DNA of 64,000 bases from the NCBI RefSeq assembly GCF_003473485.1, contig NC_053045.1, positions 63,675,994 to 63,739,993 on the forward strand, read 5' to 3'. The position numbers and the translations under genes are program-made. The first letter of the stretch is position 1; each line of letters opens with the position of its first letter. The DNA is from Medicago truncatula. Taxonomy: Eukaryota > Streptophyta > Magnoliopsida > Fabales > Fabaceae. A model generated the notes under the pieces. The model saw nothing but the letters and a program-made list of their open reading frames with translations, did not search any database and was not told where the DNA came from. This document shows positions 37,277 to 52,359 of this stretch, one piece after another.

Positions 37277-37410
37277 CCCCGTGAGCTTAGCTCAGTTGGT
37301 AAGGATATTGCATATTATATGCAGGAGCGGGGTTTGAACCTTGGACACTCCACTTCTCCACAATTAAATTGTGTGAGCTCTAGCCACTAGGCTACTTGAC
37401 AAAAAAATAA
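37277..37410 (+). mobile_element. tRNA-derived SINE, full length
   Basis: Starts ccccgtgagcttagctcagt, has box A (tagctcagttggtaagga), a box B-like ggtttgaaccttgg and the same 3' body and ctacttgac plus A-run as the copy at 32151. The flanks taatactattttca (37261-37274) and taataccattttca (37411-37424) form a 14-bp target duplication with one mismatch. Confidence 0.9.
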
Positions 37411-38116
37411 TAATACCATTTTCACTTTATATGTCCCTTCTTGCATGTAAAATTGCCTATCAAGTGATAATGATGAAGGGTTGAGATTAAAAGATGAGTT
37501 AAGTGAGTCATGTGTCAATCATGCGAAGGCATTCTTCGGATTATTATCTTCATTATTGGTTCAGTTGTGAGAGTTGCTTATGATAATTGATTTGATTAGA
37601 GTTGTGAAGCATATGTTGTAGAGAATATGTGGAAGTAAGACTTCATTAGAGCAAAGCTATTGAATCACTAGATAGGGCAAAAAAGACATCACATCAATTA
37701 GAGGGGGTTTGGGGTTAATTTTTTTTTTCTGACCCTCTTTGCAAAAAAAATACCATGTCTCACCCCCTATGAAAATTATTCACCAAAATGATCCACTTTT
37801 TTTGTCCTTTCCATTTGAAACGGCGGGAATGAGCCATATTAATTTATTTGAGAAAAAATTTCAATTTTGCTCCCATGGGGGATCAAACCAGGCGCATATG
37901 GGTCATTGTCATTCTGTGTTACCACTAAGCCAATGTACATTTGATGTTAATTTTCGCATCCAATAATATATATACCATTTTTTAAATCAGTTTCACACAC
38001 CAGAAGGGTTTAACACAAAAGAAGAATTGGAATGCCTCCAAATGTCATTCATTCAAATCATTTTCAACTTTATTTAACATGGTGCTTGTCATTTACTCTT
38101 ATCATTTTCGCATACA

Positions 38117-38119
<3 letters not shown>

Positions 38120-38196
<77 letters not shown>
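38120..38196. repeat. (GA)n microsatellite
   Basis: About 38 uninterrupted GA units in the first copy of the duplication; the second copy has only a short, broken run near 38790-38815. Confidence 0.95.
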
Positions 38197-38200
<4 letters not shown>

Positions 38201-38736
38201 AATTCAAATGTCGGAAAAGAGATTAAATGACTTATTAAACCTTAATTAAGATGATAAGTAATATGAAGAAAAAATGCAAGGTTAGATTGGTGATGCAACA
38301 CTTAGGTATCACTTGGCCTACTGTGATTACATACATCGTATCTTCATTATTAGTTCAGCTGTGAGAGTTGCTTGTGATAATTGATTTGGTTAGAGTAGTG
38401 AAGCATATGTTGTAGAGAATATGTGGAAGTAAGACTTCATTAGTGCAAAGCTATTGAATCACTAGATAAGGCAAAAATGACATCACATCAATTAGAGGGG
38501 GTTTGGGGTTTCGTTGGAATCGGTGGTGGGAGGTGAGGGGAGAAGAAAGCGACGAAGTTGTAAGAAAAAAGTTGAAGTACGCAAAATAGAAGGGTTTAAC
38601 ACAAAAGAAGAATTAGAATGCCTCCAAATGTTATTCATTCAAATCATTTTCAACTTTATTTAACATGGTCCTTGTCATTTACTCGTATCATTTTCGCATA
38701 CAAATATCATTCTCGCTAGATATATCTCCTATATAT

Positions 38737-38738
<2 letters not shown>

Positions 38739-38774
<36 letters not shown>
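38739..38774. repeat. (GT)n microsatellite
   Basis: About 18 GT units, present only in the second copy of the duplication. Confidence 0.95.
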
Positions 38775-38777
<3 letters not shown>

Positions 38778-38960
38778 GATGAATGGATGAAGAGAGAGAG
38801 GGAGAGAGAGAGGGGGTGGAAATTCAAATGTCGGAAAAGAGAATGAATGACTTATTAAACCTTAATTAAGATGATAAGTAATATGAAGAAAAAAATGCAA
38901 GGTTAAATTGAGGTTAAATTGGTGATGCAACACCTAAGTACCACTTGACCTACTTACGTT

Positions 38961-41852
38961 CATTGTATCTTCTACCTCTAAGTTAGGCCAAACACTATTT
39001 ATAAGAAGCTCTTTTTGAAGAAAGAAACTTATTTTTTAAAAACAAAGATAGAACAAACAATTGATTATAAAGTTAAGAGGTCATGCTAATTAGTGTCTCA
39101 TAGACACTAGTTGAGCAATTAAAAATATAAAAAAAAAAAAAAAAAAATTGACTTTTAAAACAACACCTTCTAAAGTTTAAGTAGAACACACAATTTATAA
39201 GGTAAAATTTCATTTTACAACTCATTAATTAGTGTTGTGGGAAAATTGTTAGCATTTTCCTAAAGTTAATATAAGCAACATTTAACAACTTGTACGATGC
39301 TTTTGCATTGAACTATAGTCTTTCTTCTGAATGCTAACATGATGTCTTTATTTTTACCAGTATAAACATGTGCTCTTGTTTTATGATCTATATAAAGCTA
39401 AAAAAATGTTATTGTTGCTACACCTCATACCTTTTTGTATATTTTCTTTAAGGATCAAGTGAGTCAAATTAATAATTTTGTCAAACATGGAGACACAAAG
39501 AAGGTGAACAATGTTAAGAATCGTTTTCTGTCGATCACTAAGATGGACACTTTTGAATCACCGAGATGAAACTCCATACCGACAACAATGTGAGAACTAT
39601 GTTATATATTTTGCGAGTATAATTTGAAGGGACCAGTTGAGCTAGATGCTTTCTTGTTGATATCAGTTCATGTCATTCAAAAAAGTTTAATTTGACACAT
39701 AACATACGGAGAAATCAAAGTGCACATTGATAGACCCAATATAATTTAGTTTGGCTTATCCTTGATCCTGTTATGTTGTTTTGTTTAATTATTTTGTTGT
39801 AATTATTACTATTTTTGTATTTGTTGAAGATTAATTTGATTTAATGCCATATTTTTTTGTGTTATGTGTTTTAAATGGTTTTGGATTCAATAATTCGATA
39901 AAAGTGGAGGGTGAGAAAAGCAAATTTTGTCTTTTTATGGTTCAATGTTGGATAATAGTCAGGCCCATTGGCCTCGACCCATTTTAGTCCACAAAATACA
40001 TGCCAAGTTAGGTTTAGCATTGGTCTATAAATTGCTCGTATCGCTCAGATGCAATTCCAGTCTCCATATTCATCTCCATAGCGGCGATGCAAAACAAATC
40101 ATAGTAGATTTAGGTTTTCAAACTTAGTGTTGTTTGCACTTAGATTAGATTTTGTTTTGAATCTCAGATCAAATGAAATACCTCAATTGTTTCAAACAGA
40201 ATGATGAAGAGACCATTAATTTGTCTCCGCCGTCGTTTTAACATTGAGGTATAACAACGCCGAGTCATCGTTTCGATCGTCATTTGTTTCGTTGGCGATA
40301 CGATTGTTTCTCGTCTACAATTATTTATCTCAATTTTTAGTTGCTTTTTTTTTTATTTTTTTTTATTATTTTGTTGCGGAGTGCTTTTTGTTTTTGATTA
40401 AGAGATTGAACACAAGCGCATATGATGTGTAAATAAATATTTCTTCACTTTGAACCGAATGGATATACATACATATCCTTGCGGACACTCTTCATTCACT
40501 GATGCACTCTTGCTTCTTGTTTTTTTTTTTCTCTTTAATTTTATTTTTTCTTCAAATTAATTTGACTTTGAGTTTGCTTGATCTAATTGTATTCATAGAC
40601 ACTGCCAATGATGATATCATACACCAAATACCATCTTTCGGGACTGAATGGCTTTTTTGCCTTGTTGATACTATTCTGCAATTCTGAGGCATTTGTGTGT
40701 TTATATAGTTTTTATTTTGCAGTCTTCTAATTGGTTTACGATTTTTATCACTTCAGAATGTATATTGTTGAAAGTTAAGTTTTAGTTAGTGTATTTTGTG
40801 ACGGGAGATTTTAATCCAAATCTCCAACTTGAAAGGGGGCAAACTAGTTGAGTGTTTGTATAACTCCCAAGTAAACGTTGCATATTGATGTTTATCGACG
40901 TTGACGGTCTTCTCTCCTCCGTTGGTGCTTGTCTCATATTCCATCTCCTTGTAGAGCTGCGTTGCTGCCTTTACTTCTTTGGACGGCCATGAGACACACA
41001 TTTTTTCCCATATGTTTTGTTTAATCTAAATGTCTTCTTATGAACATAGATAGATATTGCCAATGATGATATATTATACACCAATTACCATCTTTCGGGA
41101 CTGAATGGCTTTTATGCCTTGTGGATAATATTCTGCAATTCTGAGGCTTTATCTTATGTTTTTTTTCCCTTTCCAATTTTTCGTTTTGCAGTTACTTATC
41201 ACAGCGTTCGGAGAACTCATTTATTTTGCAAGCCGCTCTCTCAAATCATTAGTGTCTTAGATCCGTTTTCTTCTGAATATTACCGATGACTAGTGTTATT
41301 TGTCAAATATGTTATCCGGATGACCAATGGTGTAGAGAACCGTTTAACATCAGTGAAGATTTATATGTGACGTTTAGTAATACAAAATACGAACACAAAA
41401 TCAGTTTGCCCCCAAGTCAGTGATTTGGACGAAAATCCCCCCGTCACAGCAGATCAAACTCAATCAATTTAAAAAAAATTAAGAAATGAAAAGGTAAAAT
41501 TACCATGACCATTTATCTGTGTCATTGACTTTACCAAGTTTGCCCTTTTAATCCGTTTGAGAAGTGAATGTAAATACATTTTTTTAACAACTTTATTTCA
41601 TGACAACTTTTTCATACTCATTGTTTACCTTTTCTTTTTGAGTTGTCTTATTTCAACAATCATTTGGGTGATAATTTTTGAGACAACCATAAATTTATAT
41701 AGAAAATATGTATTGACATGGAAACTAAAGCAATAAAGAAAGAAAATGATAACACATATTGTGAGTATCAGAGAGAAAGTTGTCATAAATATATTTCTCT
41801 TTCGTTTTATTGTTTTGATTTTAATTGGAATATCTAAACCTCATTTTATTTA
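38961..41852. other. Intergenic, no supported gene; one dispersed direct repeat
   Basis: A block of about 100 bp (gccaatgatgatat, accatctttcgggactgaat, ttctgcaattctgaggc) at 40595-40689 recurs at 41045-41151 in the same orientation with small changes. A ctataaat at 40024 followed by tctccatattcatctccata looks like a promoter and leader, and a short ATG frame with a GT follows at 40201, but no family is recognised. Remaining frames look accidental. Confidence 0.4.
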
Positions 41853-43534
41853 GGTTAAAATATGTTTTTTTGGTCAATGCAAATATGAGTTTAGGTTTTG
41901 ATCCTTCTTAAAAAAAAATTTGTTTTTTAAAAAATCCTTGGACCCACTTTGTTGCTGATTTGGTTCATTTTTGCTTATGCGGCAGTTGCCGACTCATCCA
42001 GATGGAAATTACATGACAATTCTATTTTTTTTAAAACATTTATTAATTAATTAACAATAATTAAATTGTTTTTCAAAATTAAGAAAACATTTAGTTTAAT
42101 TAAATAAATAGAATTAGAAAAGGAAGAAATTTTTTAGGGTTTCAATTTCCCCCTTTTTTCGTATGTCCCAATCCCTCCATCATTCTTCAATTCATCTTAT
42201 TCATTTGACCTCCATCCTTCTTCATCTTCATGTTCAATTCATTTTGTTTCCTCTCTCCAATAATCTTCATCTTCAAGAGAGATTCAATTAGCATCAAATC
42301 CAGTCCAGAAATTTGGGAAACCCGGTACCCTATTCTCTCTTCCGTAGCCAACACAACAACAATTTGTTTGCTTGAAATTGCTTGGAGTTAGAAGTGAAGG
42401 ATGAGATGCGGGTGGAGTTGTTGAAGAAGAGGAGGAGGCCGTGAAGAGGAGGAGAGGGACGATGGAGGAGGAGGTGAAGGAGGTGCCGATTGTTGTGTTG
42501 TTAGGGATCTGTGAAAGAAATGGAGGAGAGACATAATGCAGCAATTATTGTGTTGTTGTTATGGTTTGGATTTTTTAAGAGATTAGTTGGGTTGGTGTAA
42601 ATAATCATAGAACTTGATCAACAAAGGTGAAAGATTAGGATGCTTGTTCTTGTTGATCAACAAACATGTTGGTAAAGAAAACATGATTTATTGATTTCCC
42701 AAATCGCTAAAAAAAAACTAAGATTACACTCAAATTTATTTAAAATTTTACAATAATACCAAAATTGCTCTCTTCATGTAAAATTTTAAAAACCCATCTT
42801 TTATGATCATTCTGAACCCTTACCCCCTTTCATCCACAAATCACGCAACCAATATAATGTAAATTTAGTTTACTTATGTCAATGTAATTTAAGTTTACTT
42901 ATTATGTTCAATCTAGGCTAATGTAAATTTAGTTTACTTTACGTTCAATCTAGGTTAGTGTAAATTTAATTTACTTACGTTCAATCTAGATATAAAAGGT
43001 TATTGTAAATTCAGTTTACTCAATCTAGGTTAATGTAAATTAAGTTTACTTATGTTCAGTTAATGTAAATTCAGTTTACTTATTCAATTTAGGTTAATGT
43101 AAATTCAGTTTACTTTAGTTTACTTATGTTCAATGTAAATTAAGTTTTGTTCAATTTAGGTTAATGTAAATTCAGTTTACTTATGTTCAACTTAGGGGTA
43201 TATTTGTCATTCTGGGGTGTAATTTATTTTTTTTGGGGTGTGACTAGCACCAGTCAAAAACTAATTGATTTCACATAGTTTTTTTATTTAATTAAAATCA
43301 AATGTTTTTTTATATAGTAAAAAATATAAAATTGCCACCTAGATGCCATGTATACAAGTTTGTACGGTCAGCACTTGCAACAAAAGCAAAAATGAGTCAA
43401 ATCAACAAGAAAGTGGGTCTAGGACTTTTTTAAAAAACAAAAAAATTTGCAAGGATGAAATTCAAATTTTTTTTTTACCAGGGACCAAATCCCAAACATG
43501 CTATATTTGCAGGGATCAAAAACAGATTTTAGCC
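41853..43534. mobile_element. Long-TIR element, probably Mutator-like
   Basis: The left arm, from ggttaaaatatgtttttttg, is matched for about 200 bp by the inverted right arm ending ...cagattttagcc. Shared blocks are ttttgatcc, ggacccactttgttg and catttttgct. The flanks ttttattta and ttttaataa agree at 7 of 9 positions. The interior includes a minisatellite and a pyrimidine-rich block (42120-42560) but no clear gene. Confidence 0.72.
42857..43195. repeat. Minisatellite of about 36 bp units
   Basis: Units of the form gtaaattcagtttacttatg followed by ttcaatctaggttaat are repeated about nine or ten times with length variation and internal deletions. Confidence 0.8.
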
Positions 43535-46242
43535 TTTTAATAACTACATTTTTTTGTCAAGATTCATCAAATGCATATCTCTATTTTTATTTTTGTGAAG
43601 AAGCAATTAAGTATCATCATATAAATAATTACCAACATCATCGTTATAAAATAAATATCATCGTTTCTCATTGTTTAATCTTAAAATAGACACCGTATTT
43701 TTCTCTTCATATGTACTTTAAATATAAAATATAAGTGAATGTCATTACCCCACCGACTTTCTTTTTACAATCATAAAGTCTTTGTTCATTTTAACTTAGA
43801 TCATTATCTCTCTAATGGTTCATTATCTTGTCTCATCGCTAATATTATCCCTACATTATTCTTCAAAACAACCTCGACTAAAGCTCAAATAACAAAAAGA
43901 GAGAAATCCGAATAAAGGGAATGAAACACCTCCACCATAAAACTAATGTTAGATAAATCGGTCAATTGATTGACCAAGGATAGCTACCGGGCAACAAATG
44001 CAAGAAACGTCGTCATCCATGAAGCCCGGACAAGCATTTTGAGATACTACCAAAATACCAAGATAACATAAATCATGGCCAATTCCAAATACTATGCAAT
44101 TCAGCTGACTAATTCTTAAAAGACAAACGGCAAGCACTCCCAAACAACTTCTCCGAGACAAAAATGTCGGCAACCATTGGGAAGTGGGAACTTGAGGCTC
44201 AACCCGAAAATGAGAATGACCAGCTGCAAAAAAAACTACAAAAGATTCTACCACCAAGATTCTACAAAAAGATTAGACCAGCTGCATATAGTATTAAATC
44301 AGGTTAGAATTGTAGAGAACAAAATACTAAAATTGGTGGACAATGGACTAAATTGGGGACAAAGGCTAACTAATCTCGTCTAAGTTTTCCATTGGAATCA
44401 TATGGTATTGTTGGGACACGTCACATTTTTTTACATGCTCAATGCATTCATAAATGTCTTCGTTAAGGGTCTTCATGGCCAAGGCCTTTTCTCCGAGATA
44501 TTGTTTGGACATTCCTTGGTGAATTCTATTGAGTTGCATTCTTCTTTGTCAAGACACTGAGTAAGGGGTTTGAAAAACGTACTATTGTCCCTCTATCATG
44601 GAGTACGAGCAAGCTTGTCGCCAGAACTTTCAAAGTCTTTTATTTTCTTTGGGAAGCTCTCCTGATTGTTGAAACCATCCAACCATTACTCTAGGGAGGA
44701 TCTCCATCTCATGTCATTGCTATCTAACAAGTCCCATCAGATTCTATTATGACCCATCATACACACCAAATCTTGTTTTTTTGCCGCTGCCACCACCACC
44801 ATCATTGTAGGTGCTTTGAAGATGCAAGGTGGTCCAAATAAATAACATCATAACGTCAAAAATCATTGGTTAATCCATAAAATATAACTATAGAATTAAA
44901 AAATAAAAACTTGATTACTTTCGGTTGCTGTCAAAAATAAATTTCCTAATAATTGGGGAGAAAAAAAAAAAAGAAGGTATTCGCAACCAAAATTGAAAGG
45001 TATTTTCTGGGGTATATATATAATGCTGTTGTCGCTTGTTATGATGTTGGGCGTAGGCATTTGAAACTTGTGCAAGAGGTTTTGGATGAGGTTGTTAATT
45101 TGGGAAAAGTAATATACAAAGACAACAGATTCACCAAATAGGAAACTAGTAGAGAAAATGAATGCATATTAGATAGTGAAGGTTCTTGTTGTGTAGGGGA
45201 GAAAACAGGGAGATTATTGTTGGTCGATTTGCGGAGGATAAAAACCAGCATTGCAGAGAGGAAAGATTAATTAATTTTTTTACAAATATTTTTTTAGAGT
45301 AAGTGGATGGTGCCTCGGTTTAAAAGATAGAAGACCTCAATATTTATATTTATCTCTCACGACTCGGACCATAACCTCCGGATAAAAAACCCATCCTTTT
45401 ACCTTTAAACCCTTGGAGTTGGAGAGTGGCAGATTCAATTTTTTTCTTGTGATGGGGGCAACCAAATAATCTATAATATATTCTCATAAAAGAAGCATTT
45501 TAAGTTTTTAAAAATATTTGCTAAAAAAAAAAAGAGTTAAAATAGATAAAGATGGTACCGTGTGCTTAGTGTTAAAACTTAAACGAGTGATACAAACTAG
45601 AATGAAAGATGATTAGAATATTTTGATCTTCTTTCATTCTAGCACCAATATACCAATTTATTCTTATTTTCTTTCTAATAACTTCATACTTTTATTTTTA
45701 AAAAATATAAGGTTTTTTTCTTTTTTCTTGCGGGGCTAGAGCCCTATTTCGCAACACACAGACCCACTCCCAGGAGAAAGTTTGTTGAAAGTAGCACCAA
45801 CTTAAACGATATATAAAGGAATGTAAGTAGTACAAATGACACAAAAGGATGTGGTGAACTATCCTCAAAACTTCTCTAAAAGAACACACTAATTGCAAAC
45901 TTCACCTTAGATGCTGCCACATAGTAACTGTCCAGGAAATAACTGCAGAAGTAGCGCTGCTGAGCTTTTTATCAGCTTTCATTGGATACAAAAAAAACAA
46001 AGCAGTCACCATTATTCAATCCACGTCTGAGTTAAATTAGTATATTGGGCATCCAACATTGAACCAGGAAACAAAATACAAAAAAAAAAGTTACAAAGCA
46101 GAACATCAATAAAAATCCTACTCATCCTGCACTAATTTTCAGTGAAAAAAGATTAAATACTAGGTCATTATACTTCTCTTTATCATAGATATTCCATGGG
46201 AGGAAGCACTAGCTTTCTAAATTGCACCCATTATTTCAATTC
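43535..46242. other. Intergenic; one short unassigned frame
   Basis: Mostly AT-rich with no recognised gene. The last 350 bp or so are probably the 3' untranslated region of the phosphatase gene. A frame at 44953-45141 (VVACYDVGRRHLKLVQEVLD) and the minus frame at 44383-44551 have protein-like composition but no known family. Confidence 0.4.
44383..44551 (-). other. Unassigned short frame, possible gene relic
   Basis: On the minus strand an ATG frame of about 55 codons includes MQLNRIHQGMSKQYLGEKAL, then NEDIYECIEHVKKCDVSQQY, ending NLDEIS and a stop. A stop lies four codons before the ATG. Its composition is more protein-like than nearby random frames. I do not recognise a family. Confidence 0.25.
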
Positions 46243-48762
<2,520 letters not shown>

Positions 48763-48765
48763 TCA

Positions 48766-50330
48766 AAGTATCAAACCCACCCCACTCATGTTTAAAGTTT
48801 GTTCCTTTTCCAACTTTTACTTTGAATTTTACTTTGAATCTTCTTTAATAATCCGATTTTGATGACTTGGATAGGCGTAGGAAGTAGGGTAGAAATATAT
48901 CAGGTCGAGATAGGTTTTGTTTTGTAAGACTGAGTCTAGCCTGCACTACCTTATAGACTCATTTATTTGGCATAAGTTTAGTATTTTGAAAGATTGATAT
49001 GTCTAGTTTGTTTGAAATCATATATCATTATTCATCTGTTTCAAAATGAGTATCGTTTTAACCAATTGTACCTATAACAAGGAATGAAATAAAATAGTCA
49101 AATGTTATAACAATTTTACTAAAATAGTCTTACTTTATTTGACAAAGACAAACTTAAAGTTGCATTGGAAATTGTGAGAGAGAGAGAAAAATTGAAGTAT
49201 ATTTATTGAGGGCAAAGTTGGAAAAAGAAATTAAAGTTGCATTGAAAATGTAAAGTGACACTTATTTTGAAACAATTTTTTTTGTTAAAACGACACTCAT
49301 TTTAAAATGGAGGAAATATTTTTTATTTTATTTTAAAGAAAACATATTTCATATTTGAAAGATTGATATGTCTTAGTTAGTTTATATTTGAATAAATAGT
49401 GTGATCCAAGTTTAAATAGACTATAAAAGTAATATATCAATGATATTAAACCTTCATATAATATTTAATATGAATGTTTGGAGACTTTGACTATATATAA
49501 TATCACTTTTCAGTTATAATTTATAATAGAACATTTAAATATACAAAAAATTAATGTAACTAATAAGATTAAGTTACTGAAAAGGTTAACACGTCTATAA
49601 TTTAACTCAAAGTACAAAATATAATATAATAATAATTTAACATTTTTCTAATAATATTAGTAATAAATAATTTGTATTTACTTAAGGGAACTGCCCATAT
49701 AGTCCTAAGATGCACTTTTACGGCTCGTGATCCAACCTTTTTAGCTAAATAGACATTTAAAAAAGTCTAAGCATTCACTATTTAAGAAAAAAGTTTGATC
49801 CGACCTAACTTGTCATATGCTAGATGATGTCGTAGGTCCCTATACCCAACCATTTTTTTAAGAGCCAAGACCTATTATAGTTCCTTCAAAAAAAAAAAAA
49901 CCTATTATAGTGTATTGCAATATTTTTTCGCGGCTCAATTTAATTCAAGATAAAAATAATATCAAATTGGTTATTGACATTTTTATGCATATACAAATTA
50001 ATTCCCTACTCATAATAAAAAATAGACTAATTTGTCTATAGTATGGAAATGTCATCGATTAGTTTACATACTATTTTTTATCAAAGACTAAATTGGTTCA
50101 CAAGAAAATTATGAAGAATCAAAATGAATCTTCGTTTTTTTAATGCAGGTTTAAATTTGACGACGATTGTTATGGAACTTGTGACATCCTCTTTGCAAAA
50201 ATGCGATGAATGTACATGGGATTGCAAATTAACAGAGAAGAAGATTTTACCTATTTTATAGTTGAAAATGATTCCAAGCTTGTGATTTATACGGTCATCG
50301 AGATATGTAAGCTTAACGAAAACATTCTTA
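48766..50330. other. Intergenic upstream of the phosphatase gene
   Basis: AT-rich. It contains the Stowaway MITE at 49031-49316 flanked by a short direct duplication (gaaagattgatatgtct at about 48998 and 49357). No gene is seen. Confidence 0.4.
49031..49316. mobile_element. Stowaway-like MITE
   Basis: ttcatctgtttcaaaatgag on the left pairs with the inverted ctcattttaaaatggaggaa on the right, including the gtcgttttaa block. TA dinucleotides lie at 49029-49030 and 49317-49318. An internal copy of the tttgaaaca end near 49270 makes the right arm partly duplicated. Confidence 0.72.
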
Positions 50331-52359
50331 ACCATTTACAATGGCATGTTGAATTTGCCATTCAACATGTTGAACCCTTGTTGAACCATTGTAGGTGGGG
50401 GGTGTTGAAATGGGGAAAAAGTGAGTTGGAGGAGGGAATTGTTGAAACAATTCAACATGTTGAATGTCTGGCCCACGGAGACACTTGGCGTGCGTTGATT
50501 GACTGCTCGAATTTTTATCTTCTTAATAATTTGGACCCAATTATTTCATTGCAAATAATTTTTATTTTTTTTTACCAAAATTCGTAATTTTTTTTTTCTC
50601 TATAAATAGAGACTTGGATAATTTGATTTGGACACAGAAAAAAAATCAAGTTTTTCACTCTCTTAATCTTATTATTAGCTTTGTATTAACCTTTCTTTTG
50701 AAGTTTTAGTGTTTATTTATGTTAAGAAAATAAAAATAAATTATTTAAATAAATTTTGTTTTTACAAAAAAAATAAATTGTTAAGTGTTTCTTCATTTTA
50801 ATTTAATTATAATCGATAATTGTAATTTTATGTAATTATAAAAACAAAAATATAAAATCTATATAATATAAATTTAGGACCTATTTCATAGCTTTTTATG
50901 GAAATGTTTTTCTCAACTTATTCATATGACATGTGGCACTCTCAACCTATTCATTTTCATGAGTTTTTACAAATACTCTCACCACATTCATCCTCACAAA
51001 TACTCTCACCACATTCAACCTCACAAATTTGTATTTAATGCTTATGAATAAAAGGAAGTTTTTCAAATTCATATTCAATTCTAATTCAAATATTTCATAT
51101 CAAATTAAAAATCAAACATTTTGAATTCAAATAATACGGATTTAAATCAAATAATTTAAATTTAAATATTTAATTTCAGGTATTATAATAAAACAAATAA
51201 TAAAATTTAAACATTTTAATTTCAAAGAGATCAAATCATTGATATATGTCAAATAATAAAAATACGATTTGATTAAAAGTATTGATATTGAAAGAATTTA
51301 ATGAAATGTAAAATTGTTTCATTTTTATATTCACAATAATAATGTGAGCTATTATAATATTTTTAATTTTAATGATTGCAAAACAAATATGGAAAAGTTA
51401 TACTTTTAATATAAAATTTAATTAAAAAAATTTGTGCATTTAATCTCTTAAAAATTGCAAAAGTTACACTTTTAATATAAAATTTAATATTTGTTTTTTA
51501 TTAATAGTGTTAGAAAAAAAACACTTATTATTCAAAACAATACCGTATAATATTGTTTATTCAAAACAAAACAAAAATAATGTTATACGGGTTATTTTTT
51601 TGGCCAATCGATGATTTTTTTTGTGAACCAATGAAATCTATAAATTTAATAATAGTTTTTCTAATACAAAATATTATTGCAACATTGACCTATATATTGA
51701 TACCCTACCAAATTGATTTTTTTTTGCCAATCCGTGAATTTTTTATTTTATTTAGTAAAATCTATATTTTATAAATTTAATAATAGTTTATCTAATACAA
51801 AATTTTATTGTAACATTGACCTATTGATACCCTATCAAATTGTATATTTTTCTCATAGATGTGCAGCTTTTTTATTTGACCCAAATAAATAGGTTGATTT
51901 TTTAGTTTATCATAGATGTGTTCCTCTTTTTGTTTGACCGAAAATAAATAGGTTTTGGAATTTATTGTTAGTTATAATCAAATTGAAACTTTCTCGAATA
52001 AACATTGCAAGAGATATAATTTGCTCTTGATTTGTAGCTTTTTTATTTGACCCAAATAAATACGGGTTATTGGAATTTATTGGTATTAAAATATTAAAAT
52101 TTTCTAAACTAAACAACCTATTGAGCAACTTTCTTTGCAATCCGGAAAAAAAAAACAACCTTATGACCTATTGATTTTCTATTTTCGGCTACAAACATTT
52201 GTTGAAGAAATCAAGGGAGTGATTATTGTTATTACATGATAATTTTTCCTATAAATATTGTTTATGATACTCACAAGTTTTACATCACATGGAAAATGCA
52301 ACACAAATTTTCTGAAAGTCTCTATAAACTCAAATTTTTTGTTGAATTGTTCTTTATTT

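Larger units (their letters stand above)
37544..38960. repeat. Tandem segmental duplication with different inserts
   Basis: The order of blocks tatcttcattattggttcag, gaagcatatgttgtagagaa, agaggggg tttggggtt, agaagggtttaacacaaaag, tggaaattcaaatgtcggaa and gatgataagtaatatgaag occurs twice, from about 37550 and about 38338. Between blocks the copies differ: copy 1 has an extra stretch at about 37715-38000 (with a 'gggggatcaaaccaggcgca' motif) and a long AG run; copy 2 has a GT run and short AG run. No gene is seen. Confidence 0.75.

Noticed and set aside
37890-37945. tRNA-like look of the gggggatcaaaccaggcgca ... accactaagcca stretch
   Set aside because: It suggests a box B on the minus strand, but no full tRNA fold or SINE body could be traced.
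42284-42544. Minus frame of 86 codons
   Set aside because: Low-complexity Ser/Thr/Pro run from a purine-rich block within a long-TIR element.
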